A DNA stretch of 64,000 nt, taken from positions 310,001-374,000 of the forward strand of contig NZ_BMGS01000003.1 of NCBI RefSeq assembly GCF_014640315.1. The letters run 5' to 3'. This DNA comes from Hymenobacter glacieicola. Lineage in GTDB: Bacteria > Bacteroidota > Bacteroidia > Cytophagales > Hymenobacteraceae. The notes beneath the pieces were generated by a model. The model was not told the DNA's origin. It saw nothing but the letters and a program-made list of their open reading frames with translations, and did no database searches. Shown in pieces: positions 1 to 7,807 of the stretch. Every line of letters begins with the position of its first letter. Position 1 is the first letter of the stretch. Position numbers and translations under genes: made by a program.

Positions 1-233
1 ATCAGGTGGGTCTGTTCGTGTGGGCCGCCGTGCCGGCGAGCTATGCTGATGGCTACGCCCTCAGCGACGAGCTGCTGTACAACGCCAATGTGTTCATCAC
101 GCCGGGCGGCATCTTCGGCAGCAACGGCAACGGGTTTATTCGGGTGAGTTTGTGCCAGACCACGGCGGTACTCCACGCCGCGCTAGGCCGCATCCGGACA
201 TCCCGGGAAACGCCTGCTACCCTACCTGCCTAG
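1..233 (+). CDS. Aminotransferase class I/II, C-terminal end (partial)
   Basis: The frame is open from the window edge to the TAG at 231-233, so only the last 77 or so residues are present. The visible sequence has the C-terminal small-domain pattern of PLP-dependent class I/II aminotransferases: GLFVWAAVP, a stretch DELLYNANVFITPGGIFG, then GFIRVSLC, where the Arg would bind the substrate carboxylate. A GTG at position 6 is internal, not a start. The next genes are prephenate dehydrogenase and DAHP synthase-chorismate mutase, so the likely role is transamination of prephenate, phenylpyruvate or hydroxyphenylpyruvate. That role is inferred from context. The LL-diaminopimelate aminotransferase family looks similar in this segment and cannot be excluded. 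Confidence 0.8.
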   Translation, partial: QVGLFVWAAVPASYADGYALSDELLYNANVFITPGGIFGSNGNGFIRVSLCQTTAVLHAALGRIRTSRETPATLPA

Positions 234-317
234 TTGAAGAGCAAGGCTGGCCCTGGGAAAATTGAGCCATTGGCTTCAAACCGAAAACTCACCATCTCAC
301 TACCTCACCATTTACCA

Positions 318-1163
318 ATGGTCGTCACAATAATAGGAATTGGCTTGATTGGCGGCTCCCTTGCCCTTAGCCTCAAGGAAACCGGCCTCGCCCACCACAT
401 CATCGGGGTCGACCGTAGCCTCGAAAATCAGCGCCAGGCAGTAGCCTTGGGCCTGGTGGATGAGGTGGAGAATGACCTGACCGCTGCCGTTACCCGCGCC
501 GACCTGGTAGTGGTAGCCGTGCCCATGGACGCCATGCTCAGCGTGCTGCCCCAGGTGCTCGACGCGGCCACCGACCGCCAGGTGGTTATTGATGTGGGCT
601 CGACTAAGGCTACCCTACTGGCGGCCGTGGACGGCCACCCCCACCGTGCCCGTTTTGTGGCCGTGCACCCCATGGCCGGCACTGAGTACTCGGGTCCGTC
701 GGCCGCCGTGCCGGGTTTGTTCAAGGGCAAAACCCTGGTTATCTGCGACGCGGCCCGTAGCGCTGAGGATGCCGTGGCGAGGGTAGAGGCCGTGTTTGGC
801 CGCTTGGCCATGCAGCTCGTGTACATGGATGGCACCGCTCACGACCTGCACACGGCTTACATTTCGCATATCTCCCACATCACCTCTTTTGCCCTCGCTC
901 TCACGGTGTTAGAGAAAGAGAAGGAGGAACAGCAGATCTTTGCCCTGGCCAGCGGCGGCTTTGAGTCGACGGTGCGCCTGGCCAAAAGCTCCCCCGATAT
1001 GTGGGTGCCCATCTTTCGCCAGAACCGCGTGAACGTGCTCGACGTGCTGGACGAGCACATCCACCAGCTGCAGCACCTGCGCGAGCTGATTCATCAGGAG
1101 GACTACTCGGCTGTGTATCAGCAAATAGAGCAGGCGAATTTGATTAAGAAGATTTTGAAGTAA
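318..1163 (+). CDS. tyrA: Prephenate dehydrogenase
   Basis: The 281-residue protein oxidises and decarboxylates prephenate to 4-hydroxyphenylpyruvate in tyrosine synthesis, using NAD(P)+. It opens with a Rossmann nucleotide-binding motif, TIIGIGLIGGSLA, and continues with VVVAVPMDAM, VIDVGSTK and the family signature HPMAGTEYSGP. The helical dimerisation half follows (AYISHISHITSFALA). I chose the ATG at 318 because the Rossmann strand begins directly after it. The TTG at 234 that would extend the frame abuts the previous stop and would add 28 unconserved residues made from a TCACC-rich spacer. It lies between an aminotransferase and a DAHP synthase-chorismate mutase, forming an aromatic amino acid cluster. 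Confidence 0.93.
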   Translation: MVVTIIGIGLIGGSLALSLKETGLAHHIIGVDRSLENQRQAVALGLVDEVENDLTAAVTRADLVVVAVPMDAMLSVLPQVLDAATDRQVVIDVGSTKATLLAAVDGHPHRARFVAVHPMAGTEYSGPSAAVPGLFKGKTLVICDAARSAEDAVARVEAVFGRLAMQLVYMDGTAHDLHTAYISHISHITSFALALTVLEKEKEEQQIFALASGGFESTVRLAKSSPDMWVPIFRQNRVNVLDVLDEHIHQLQHLRELIHQEDYSAVYQQIEQANLIKKILK

Positions 1164-1180
1164 CGCCCGCCGACAACGAA

Positions 1181-1352
1181 GTAGAGACGCACTATTTTGC
1201 GTCCCGGCGGCAGGACGGGCGACCCAGTTGTCATTCCGACGCAGGAGGAATCTGGATCAAATCGCTGAATGAGGACCCAGATTCCTCCTGCGTCGGAATG
1301 ACAACCTAAACAACCTCAGCTGGCGACGAGACGCAACATGTTGCGTCTCTAC
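1181..1352. repeat. Composite nested inverted repeat
   Basis: An inner perfect 29-bp inverted repeat has arms at 1227-1255 and 1277-1305 around a 21-bp loop; the left arm contains GTCATTCCGACGCAGGAGGA. An outer 11-bp pair, GTAGAGACGCA at 1181-1191 and TGCGTCTCTAC at 1342-1352, encloses it. Each outer side is itself partly palindromic (GAGACGCA...TGCGTCTC). It fills the tyrA to DAHP synthase gap, so a transcript would fold strongly between the two coding regions. Confidence 0.85.
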
Positions 1353-1419
1353 CTCGCTCCGGTGCTCCGGCAACTTGCAGCCTACCCTAACCCTCAGAAA
1401 ACGAAACCTCACTATACTC

Positions 1420-2526
1420 ATGGAACAGCTTCTCACCTCTCCCGCCGACGCGGCTCAACACCCAAAATTCCTGGCCAAGAAGCCGCTCATCATTTCCGGT
1501 CCGTGCTCGGCCGAGACGGAGGAACAGCTCATTGCCACCTGCACCCAACTGGCCGCTACCGGCAAGGTAGATATGCTGCGGGCCGGCATCTGGAAGCCGC
1601 GCACCAAGCCCGGCCTGTTCGAGGGCATTGGCACCAAGGGCCTGCCCTGGCTGCAGCGCGCCAAGCAGCTGACGGGCCTGCCGACCACCGTGGAAGTGGC
1701 TACCCCCAAACACGTAGAGGATGCCCTGGCTTTCGACGTGGATGTGCTCTGGATTGGGGCCCGCACCACTGTTAACCCCTTCTCGGTGCAGGCCGTGGCC
1801 GATGCCTTGCGGGGCGTGGACATTCCGGTGTTCATCAAGAACCCCGTGCACCCCGATTTGGAGCTGTGGATGGGCGCGGTGGAGCGCCTGGCCAAGGTAG
1901 GCAACCAGAAAATCGGGCTGATTCACCGGGGCTTCGCCAGCTACGGCAACACGGAGTTCCGCAACGCGCCCATGTGGCACTTGCCCATCGAGATGAAGCG
2001 CCGCCTGCCCGATTTGCCCATCATCTGCGACCCGAGCCACATCTGCGGCAACCGCACGGGCCTGGCCAGCGTGGCTCAGAAAAGCATCGACCTGGACTTC
2101 GACGGGCTGATGCTGGAGTCGCACATTGACCCCGACAACGCCTGGAGCGACGCCAAGCAGCAGGTAACGCCCCAGCGCCTCGCCGAGCTGCTCGACGGCC
2201 TGACCTGGCGCCACGAAACCACCGACCAGCAGGAGTTCCTGACTGTGCTTAGCAAGCTGCGCGAGCAAATCAACCAGCTTGATGATGAGATTCTGCACCT
2301 GCTGGGCCGCCGCATGCAGGTAGCCGAAAGCATCGGACAGTACAAGAAGGACAACGACATCACCATTCTGCAAACCAACCGCTGGAACGAGATTCTGGAG
2401 CGCGGCATCCAGAAGGGCAACCAGCTCGGCCTCACCCGTGACTTCATCCTCAAGTACTTCGACGCCGTGCACCTGGAGTCCATCAACCGCCAGAACCGCG
2501 TGATGAACCGCGAGAACCTGGAGTAG
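1420..2526 (+). CDS. Bifunctional DAHP synthase / chorismate mutase
   Basis: The 368-residue protein joins two shikimate-pathway activities. Residues about 15-260 form a DAHP synthase of the short, KDO8P-synthase-like class (IISGPCSAE near the N-terminus, RAGIWKPRTKPG, IGART, NPVHPD, CDPSHICG). It condenses phosphoenolpyruvate and erythrose 4-phosphate. Residues about 275-365 form an AroQ-type helical chorismate mutase (LREQINQLDDEILHLLGRR, then VAESIGQYK and ETD-like positions further on), converting chorismate to prephenate. The fusion is known in Bacteroidota; the mutase domain usually also mediates allosteric control by tyrosine or phenylalanine. The ATG at 1420 fits the domain edge; an upstream in-frame start would add residues with no similarity. 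Its product is the substrate of the tyrA product just upstream. Confidence 0.93.
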   Translation: MEQLLTSPADAAQHPKFLAKKPLIISGPCSAETEEQLIATCTQLAATGKVDMLRAGIWKPRTKPGLFEGIGTKGLPWLQRAKQLTGLPTTVEVATPKHVEDALAFDVDVLWIGARTTVNPFSVQAVADALRGVDIPVFIKNPVHPDLELWMGAVERLAKVGNQKIGLIHRGFASYGNTEFRNAPMWHLPIEMKRRLPDLPIICDPSHICGNRTGLASVAQKSIDLDFDGLMLESHIDPDNAWSDAKQQVTPQRLAELLDGLTWRHETTDQQEFLTVLSKLREQINQLDDEILHLLGRRMQVAESIGQYKKDNDITILQTNRWNEILERGIQKGNQLGLTRDFILKYFDAVHLESINRQNRVMNRENLE

Positions 2527-2563
2527 AAGGTGATGGGATAATGAGGTGATGAGGTGAAACCAG

Positions 2564-2661
2564 AACGTCATGTCGAGCTTGTCGAGACATCTCGCTCGAA
2601 TCGTTGGGTTAGTATTGTAACATCAGCACGCGAGATGTCTCGACAAGCTCGACATGACGTT
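2564..2661. repeat. Perfect 32-bp inverted repeat
   Basis: The arms at 2564-2595 and 2630-2661 are perfect reverse complements around a 34-bp loop. The left arm begins AACGTCATGTCGAGCTTGTC and ends in ACATCTCGC. The GTCATG and ATCTCGC ends are shared with elements at 4017, 6747 and 24911. It lies between the DAHP synthase-chorismate mutase gene and the S33 peptidase gene; the rest of the 326-bp gap has only GGTGA-type repeats at 2530-2557 and no gene. Confidence 0.85.
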
Positions 2662-2852
2662 TTGGTTTTGCTGCTTTCCACACCTTATAGCACTTTATCC
2701 TGGCAAACCCTTGGCGCTACCAGCCGTCAAGGGTTTGCCGCGTTAGTGGGGGCAGCATATTGGTCAGGGCGGATAGCTTCGCCGTACTCGCCATGACGGC
2801 GGCAGGTTTACTTCGTTCTTGCTATCATTAAGAAACCAACTAAACCCGCCCT

Positions 2853-3926
2853 ATGCCCATCCCTACCCTCGCCCGCGCCACCAGCCTACTGCTGGCCGCT
2901 ACTCTGCTTATAACCAGCTGTCAGCAGAAACCCGATGCGGCTTCGGCCCCTGGCAGCACCGCCCCGGATGCTACCCCCTCGGCTTACCTGAGACCCTTCG
3001 AATCAGGAGTCCGCAATGGGGGCGTGAAGATGATTCCCATTAAGACGCCTAAGGGCACCTTTAACGTGTGGACGAAGCGGTTTGGGACGGGCAAGATTAA
3101 GGTGCTGCTGCTCCACGGTGGCCCGGCCATGACCCACGAATACTTCGAGTGCTTTGAAAGCTTCTTCCCGCAGGAAGGCATTGAGTTCTACGAGTACGAC
3201 CAGCTCGGCTCCTACTACTCCGACCAACCCAAGGACGACGATTTGTGGCGCACCGAGCGGTTCGTGGACGAGGTTGAGCAGGTGCGGCAGGCCCTGGGCA
3301 TTGATAAGTTTTACGTGCTGGGCCACTCCTGGGGCGGCATTCTGGCCCTGGAGTACGCCCTCAAGCACCAGGACCACTTGGCGGGCCTCGTCATTTCCAA
3401 CATGGTAGCCAGCATTCCGCGCTACGACGCCTACAACAAAACCCTGCGGGCCCAGCTGCGCCCTACCCTGCTGGATTCGCTGGAGAAGTTCGAGGCCGTG
3501 AAGGACTACCACAACCCCACTTACGAAGGGCTGGTGTTCAAGAACTACTACTCCCGGCACCTGCTACGCCTGCCCGAAATGCCCGACCCGGTGGCCCGCT
3601 CCTTCAAGCACGTCAACCAGCACGTGTACGAGCTGATGCAGGGACCCAACGAGTTTAAAACCGCCGGCCGCCTCCTCACCTGGGACCGGTGGAACGACCT
3701 GGGCCAGATTACCGTGCCTACCCTCATGATTGGCGGTCAGTACGACACCATGAACCCCAAGGAAATGGAGGAAATGAGCCGCAAGGTGAAACAGGGCAAC
3801 TACCTGCTGTGCCCCCAAGGCAGCCACATGAGCATGTGGGACGATCAGCAAACCTATTTCCGCGGCCTCATCCGCTTCCTGAAATCCGTAAACGACGGCA
3901 CGTTTAAAGCCGGCACCACGCTGTAA
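2853..3926 (+). CDS. Proline iminopeptidase-like alpha/beta hydrolase lipoprotein (S33)
   Basis: The 357-residue protein has a lipoprotein signal peptide ending at Cys23 (LLITSC), so it should be anchored in a membrane facing the periplasm or surface. The rest is an alpha/beta hydrolase of the S33 family: HGGPAMTH (oxyanion-hole HGGP), GHSWGG with the nucleophile Ser, GGQYDTMNP with the acid Asp, and GSHMSMWDD with the catalytic His. All three catalytic residues are present. Families of this type release N-terminal proline from peptides; exact substrate is not readable from sequence. The gene stands alone, flanked by inverted repeats on both sides. Confidence 0.88.
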   Translation: MPIPTLARATSLLLAATLLITSCQQKPDAASAPGSTAPDATPSAYLRPFESGVRNGGVKMIPIKTPKGTFNVWTKRFGTGKIKVLLLHGGPAMTHEYFECFESFFPQEGIEFYEYDQLGSYYSDQPKDDDLWRTERFVDEVEQVRQALGIDKFYVLGHSWGGILALEYALKHQDHLAGLVISNMVASIPRYDAYNKTLRAQLRPTLLDSLEKFEAVKDYHNPTYEGLVFKNYYSRHLLRLPEMPDPVARSFKHVNQHVYELMQGPNEFKTAGRLLTWDRWNDLGQITVPTLMIGGQYDTMNPKEMEEMSRKVKQGNYLLCPQGSHMSMWDDQQTYFRGLIRFLKSVNDGTFKAGTTL

Positions 3927-3937
3927 ATCAACCCCCT

Positions 3938-4192
3938 TGTTATTTCAACGCCGAAGGAATCTGGGTTAACTCAGCAGCTGAAATAATTCATTTAAACTCT
4001 TCAGGAAGTCGAAAGAACGTCATGCAGAGCCGGAGGCGAAGCATCTCGCGTGCTGAAGTTGTGGTAGTAAACCAACGATTCGGGCAAGATGCTCCGCCTC
4101 CGGCTCTGCATGACGGACGTTATCTGGTCTTTGGTTGCTTCTTTTAACAGAATCAATGAATTAACCCAGATTCCTCCGGCGCTGGAATGACA
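3938..4192. repeat. Inverted repeat nested within another inverted repeat
   Basis: The outer element has imperfect arms at 3938-3968 and 4161-4192; both carry GGAATCTGGGTTAA or its complement. The inner element, with arms at about 4017-4049 and 4084-4121, belongs to a different sequence class (CATGCAGAGCCGGAGGCGAA, ending ATCTCGC). The inner one occupies the loop of the outer one. This is the whole content of the 272-bp gap between two convergent genes. Confidence 0.8.
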
Positions 4193-4198
4193 GGAAGA

Positions 4199-5014
4199 TT
4201 ACTGTGTTTTCGCGGCGGTGGCGGTTTTCATTCGCTCCTCAATTTGGCTGAGCAGGAAGGCGGCGTCCTCTTTGTGGGCATCGTCGGGAAATAGCTCCAC
4301 GGCGCGGCGGGCGTGGTTGCGGGCTTTGTCGAATTCCTTGAGTTCCAGGTACACGAAGGCCAGGTTCAGGTGGGCCGTCGGGTAGTTTTTGCGCAGCTGA
4401 ATGGAGCGCTCAAACGGGGCCAGGCTTTCCTTGAACTGCCCCAGGCGCTGGTAGGAGTAGCCCAGGGCGAAATACGAGAGGTAGTCGCCCTGGCCGTGGT
4501 CGTGGGCCTGCTGGTAGTGCTTGATGGTGCGCTGAAATACCTCATCCTCGCTGAGCTCCGGTTCGGCGCAGTCGCACTGCTGCACCGTGAAGTAGTAGTC
4601 GCCGAGGGCCCGGTCGAGCTTGTAGTTGTCGGGGTACTGCTGCTGCAGCTTTTCCAGCACCCGGCGCACCGGAAAGGAGTAGCGCACCGAGTCCTGGCCC
4701 AGCTGGCGCAGGCTGTCGGGCGAGAGGTCCAGCAGCTTTAAGTCGCGGAAGTTAAAGCGTTTCAGCTCGTCGGTAGCCGTGTAGTAGCGCAGGGCAACTT
4801 CCGTTTTTTGCAGGGCCACCGCGGGGTCAGTGTTCATCTGGTCCAGAAACTTGAGCAGCTTCCAGGCCGATTCGTAGCGCCGCTCCAGCACCAGCTGGTT
4901 TACCCGCTGCAGGGCCGTTGCCTGGGCCGCGGCTTCCGTGGCGGCCGTAGTTTGGCCCAGGCCCTCGTACGGAGCCAGCAAGCAGGACAGCAACAGCAAT
5001 ACAAACAAACGCAT
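4199..5014 (-). CDS. Secreted tetratricopeptide repeat protein
   Basis: The 271-residue protein starts with a cleavable-looking signal peptide (MRLFVLLLLSCLLAPYEGLG). It contains TPR helices, clearest in the C-terminal third: YLSYFALGYSYQRLGQFKES, then FERSIQLRKNYPTAHLNLA and VYLELKEFDKARNHARRAVE. TPR domains bind other proteins; no catalytic motif is visible. I chose the ATG at 5014 because it opens the signal peptide; the frame extends upstream into sequence shared with the divergent promoter region. It is divergent from the acyltransferase gene at 5320. Its partner is unknown. Confidence 0.82.
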   Translation of the reverse strand: MRLFVLLLLSCLLAPYEGLGQTTAATEAAAQATALQRVNQLVLERRYESAWKLLKFLDQMNTDPAVALQKTEVALRYYTATDELKRFNFRDLKLLDLSPDSLRQLGQDSVRYSFPVRRVLEKLQQQYPDNYKLDRALGDYYFTVQQCDCAEPELSEDEVFQRTIKHYQQAHDHGQGDYLSYFALGYSYQRLGQFKESLAPFERSIQLRKNYPTAHLNLAFVYLELKEFDKARNHARRAVELFPDDAHKEDAAFLLSQIEERMKTATAAKTQ

Positions 5015-5319
5015 ACGACGGCAACGGTAGAACGGGCCCCAAAGATGCCGGATTTTGCGAGGATGCGGCCGGTCCGGGCAGGCTAGGGCAGCAGTAACCC
5101 TACAACGCTGGCAGCCGCTGTTTTGGTACGGCCGGCGGAGCGGGCGCGGAGCCGAACCAGCCGTTGGGGCCACCCTGAAAAGTCTGATACCGGCTGGTTT
5201 TGGCTTGGCTTCTGCGCCCAGAATGCTCAGGTTGCTTTCGGGCGGGCCCAAGCCCAACAACTTCCGGCCCGCACTGGCAGTACACTTCCCAACCCACTCA
5301 AAACCGCTTTCTTGCGCCC
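5015..5319. other. Divergent intergenic region
   Basis: This 305-bp gap separates the minus-strand TPR gene from the plus-strand acyltransferase gene and should hold both promoters. A minus-strand CATCTTTG (plus positions 5040-5047) resembles the TANNTTTG box for the TPR gene. Frames remain open through it on both strands, but the translations are rich in Pro, Arg and Ala with no family similarity and look like GC-driven shadows. Confidence 0.45.
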
Positions 5320-6690
5320 ATGCTCTTTTATACTGTGATGAAGCCCCTCGTGCAGGTGGCCCTGCGCGTGTTTTTCCGGAAACTAGAGGTGCGCCACCCC
5401 GAACGGCTTCGCATGCCGGGCCCCCTGCTCATCACCAGTAACCACCCCAATACCCTCATGGATCCACTGGTAGCGGCCGTAAACCGGCGGCAGCCCGTTG
5501 CTTTCCTGGCCAAGAGCACCTTTTTCAAAAACCCTATTTCGCGGGCCATCATGGAATCGGGCAACTCCATCCCGATTTACCGCCGCCAGGACTTGGACAC
5601 CGGGGCCGAAACCCTGACGCCCGCCCAACTGGAGGCCCAGAACGAAAAGGCCTTCGGCCGCTGCTACGACTACTTTGACCGGGGCGGTACCATCATGATT
5701 TTCCCCGAAGGCACCAGCGTCTCGGAGCGGCGGCTGCGGCCCCTGAAAACCGGTGCCGCCCGCATAGCCCTGGGCGCCGAGGCCCGGCACGACTTCCGGC
5801 TGGGTCTGCACATCCTGCCGCTGGGTATCAACTACTTCGATCCGCAGCGCTTCCGCTCCGACGTGTTCATGGACCTGGCCGAGCCCATCCGGGTGGCCGA
5901 CTACGCCGAGCACTACCGCCAGGACCCGGAAGGCGCCGCCGACGTGCTGACCGAGGAAATTCGCCGCCGCATGGAGTCCCGGCTAGTTATCACCCGCACC
6001 GATGAGGAAGATGAGCTGGTAACGCAGGTGGAGCGCACCTTCGGCCAGCACCTCATCCAGGATGACGAGGAAACCCTCTACGACAACTTCCAACTTAGCC
6101 AGACGCTGCTTAAAGCCGTGCGCTACTTCGAGGAGCTGGATGCCGGCCGCCTGGGCGACTTGCGCGAAAAGCTGCAGGCCTACCACCAGCAGCTGCGGGA
6201 GCTACGCCTCACCGACGACGCCCTGGAAACCCGCAACAACGAAAGCAGCCGCCTGCAACGCGCCATTTCGGCCGGGCTGCGGCTGGTGCTGGGCGCCCCG
6301 CTCTACCTCTACGGGGCAGTCAATAACTACCTGCCCTACATTATTCCGTCGGTTATTGCCCGGCGGGCCACCAAGGACGTGGAGTTCGTGGCGCCCATTA
6401 TGCTGGTAACGGGCATGCTCACGTTCACGCTGTTCTACCTGATTCAGTGCGCGTTGGTGCACCATTTCACCCAGAGCTGGGGCTGGACGCTGCTGTACTT
6501 TATCAGCCTGCCGCTCTCCGGCTTCTACGCCCTCAGCTACTGGGGCAACTTAGAGGAAAGGCTCCGGCGCCTGCGGGTTCTGCGCCTGTTTCGGCAGAAT
6601 CGGCCGGTTATTGAGAAACTGCTGCGCCAGCGCACCGAGCTGCTGCGCCTGCTGCGCGAAGCCCGCACTACCTACCTGGCCCAGCGGTGA
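5320..6690 (+). CDS. PlsC-like acyltransferase with C-terminal membrane segments
   Basis: The 456-residue protein belongs to the glycerol-phosphate/lysophosphatidate acyltransferase superfamily. The first block is NHPNTLMDPL with His42 and Asp48, five residues between them instead of the usual four; the second is FPEGTS near residue 128. A helical region follows and then two hydrophobic segments at about residues 320-405 (PLYLYGAVNNYLPYIIP and MLVTGMLTFTLFYLIQ). Members transfer acyl chains to lysophospholipid or glycerol phosphate at the inner membrane. ATG 5320 is preferred because the upstream part of the frame is untypical; ATG 5338 is also possible. The HX5D spacing and long C-terminal part suggest the GPAT-like subgroup rather than standard PlsC. 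Confidence 0.85.
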   Translation: MLFYTVMKPLVQVALRVFFRKLEVRHPERLRMPGPLLITSNHPNTLMDPLVAAVNRRQPVAFLAKSTFFKNPISRAIMESGNSIPIYRRQDLDTGAETLTPAQLEAQNEKAFGRCYDYFDRGGTIMIFPEGTSVSERRLRPLKTGAARIALGAEARHDFRLGLHILPLGINYFDPQRFRSDVFMDLAEPIRVADYAEHYRQDPEGAADVLTEEIRRRMESRLVITRTDEEDELVTQVERTFGQHLIQDDEETLYDNFQLSQTLLKAVRYFEELDAGRLGDLREKLQAYHQQLRELRLTDDALETRNNESSRLQRAISAGLRLVLGAPLYLYGAVNNYLPYIIPSVIARRATKDVEFVAPIMLVTGMLTFTLFYLIQCALVHHFTQSWGWTLLYFISLPLSGFYALSYWGNLEERLRRLRVLRLFRQNRPVIEKLLRQRTELLRLLREARTTYLAQR

Positions 6691-6729
6691 GTTGGTGAAA
6701 TGGTGAGTTGGTGAAATGGTGATTGAGTG
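6690..6729 (+). repeat. GGTGA-type short tandem repeats after a stop codon
   Basis: Directly at the stop of the acyltransferase gene the sequence runs through degenerate copies of GAGTTGGTGAAATGGT. The same kind of sequence follows the stops at 2526, 30619, 38097 and 40426. Confidence 0.7.
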
Positions 6730-6746
6730 AAGTAGACAGCGAATCA

Positions 6747-6857
6747 AAAGGTCGTCATGCAGAGCGCAGTGAAGCATCTCGCCCGTTGACGTTGCCATAC
6801 TTTTCACACAGCTAGCCAAGCGAGATGCTTCGCCTTCGGCTCTGCATGACGACCTTT
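6747..6857. repeat. Large inverted repeat (CATGCAGAGC class)
   Basis: The arms are at about 6747-6782 and 6820-6857; the left one starts AAAGGTCGTCATGCAGAGC and both meet at ATCTCGC/GCGAGAT. A three-base difference (GCAGTG versus CGAAGGC) interrupts the middle of the stem. The right end runs into T6, so on the plus strand it could end transcription of the acyltransferase gene. Confidence 0.82.
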
Positions 6858-6930
6858 TTTGACTTAGAAGTTCTCACTGCCTACTCAGCCTAGTGAGCCT
6901 CACGTATAAACCCACATACACCAGACACTT

Positions 6931-7046
6931 AAACCGCCTGTCATTCGGAGCGCAGCGAAGGACCTTATTACGTCAGCACGAACCGTCACAACGACTCGTT
7001 CTAGCGTGATAAGGTCCTTCGCACTGCTCCGAATGACAGGCGGTTT
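6931..7046. repeat. Large inverted repeat (GTCATTCGGAGC class)
   Basis: The arms are at about 6931-6970 and 7008-7046: AAACCGCCTGTCATTCGGAG followed by CGCAGCGAAGGACCTTAT, against a near-exact complement. Together with the element at 6747 it fills most of the 460-bp gap between the convergent genes ending at 6690 and 7151; the rest holds no gene. Confidence 0.82.
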
Positions 7047-7150
7047 GTTTAGAGCGGGAGGGGTAGCTGCGCCGGGCGGTTCGGTACTGCCGCACCCCAG
7101 TTGCTACCACTCGCCGCTGCAGGCACCCGCGTGAGCAACGGTGCGGGCGG

Positions 7151-7807
7151 CTAGAAGTCTACCTTCACGCCCAGGCTCAAGGTTAGGATGTCGGCGGGCG
7201 ACAGGCCTTTGGTGTTCTGCACGTAGCTAATCAGATACAAGTCATTGGTTCCCAGCTCGTAGTAGCCGGACAGATTGCGCTTGCGGCCGGCGGCGGTGGG
7301 CGGCAGGGCGTAACTCAGCCGGCTGCCCAGCAAAGGACCGACGCGGGTATCCGTGGAAAACCAGTAGTAGCCGGGGCTGTATTGGTTGGGCTCCTCGTCG
7401 TTGATGGTACCGTGGGTGTAGCTGAAGTACACGCCCACTGAAAGCGGCTTCACGCTCCACTTCTCCCCTACCGGCAACGTCCAGGGCGAGTACAGCAGCT
7501 TGGCCGAAGCCAGCGAAAGGGTGGAGCCGGCGTACTTTTTAGGCACGTAACCCAGCAGAATGTCCAGGTCCAGCCGGTCGCGCAGGGAGTAGCCCACGCC
7601 GGCCGCCACCATGCCCAGCCCGCCGCCCGTTTGCACCACCGCGTGGCGGGGCCGGTACCAGGGCAGGCCGTCGGCGGAGCGGGCGGTGGTTTGGGTTAGG
7701 CCGGGAGCAGTACCCGTAGTGTCGGGGGAAGAAGCCCGGCCGTGGGAGCCCGCTAGCGCGGCCAGCGGCGCAGCCGCCAGGGCGGCCAGTAGTAGTCGCT
7801 GTACCAT
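7151..7807 (-). CDS. Hypothetical exported protein, probably an outer-membrane beta barrel
   Basis: The 218-residue protein has a signal peptide (MVQRLLLAALAAAPLAALA). The mature part alternates hydrophobic and polar residues, is rich in Gly, Tyr and Leu (VVQTGGGLGMVAAGVGYSL, LDLDILLGYVP) and ends in Phe (LSLGVKVDF), as expected for a small outer-membrane barrel. No named family is recognised. Its ATG shares one base with the TAA of the upstream metallophosphoesterase gene (TAATG), so the two are almost certainly translated from one mRNA with coupling. The stop is at 7151-7153. Confidence 0.75.
   Translation of the reverse strand: MVQRLLLAALAAAPLAALAGSHGRASSPDTTGTAPGLTQTTARSADGLPWYRPRHAVVQTGGGLGMVAAGVGYSLRDRLDLDILLGYVPKKYAGSTLSLASAKLLYSPWTLPVGEKWSVKPLSVGVYFSYTHGTINDEEPNQYSPGYYWFSTDTRVGPLLGSRLSYALPPTAAGRKRNLSGYYELGTNDLYLISYVQNTKGLSPADILTLSLGVKVDF

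Noticed and set aside
234..317. N-terminal extension of tyrA from a TTG at 234
   Set aside because: It abuts the previous stop, encodes unconserved residues from TCACC repeats, and the Rossmann fold begins right after ATG 318.
1227..1305. CRISPR-like repeat-spacer structure
   Set aside because: There are only single inverted repeats per gap and no regular direct repeats with spacers; no cas gene is in the window.
1387..2571. A 394-codon open frame on the minus strand opposite the DAHP synthase-chorismate mutase gene
   Set aside because: The translation is rich in Val, Leu, Ala, Gly and His without any domain and mirrors the codon bias of the real gene; a GC-rich shadow.
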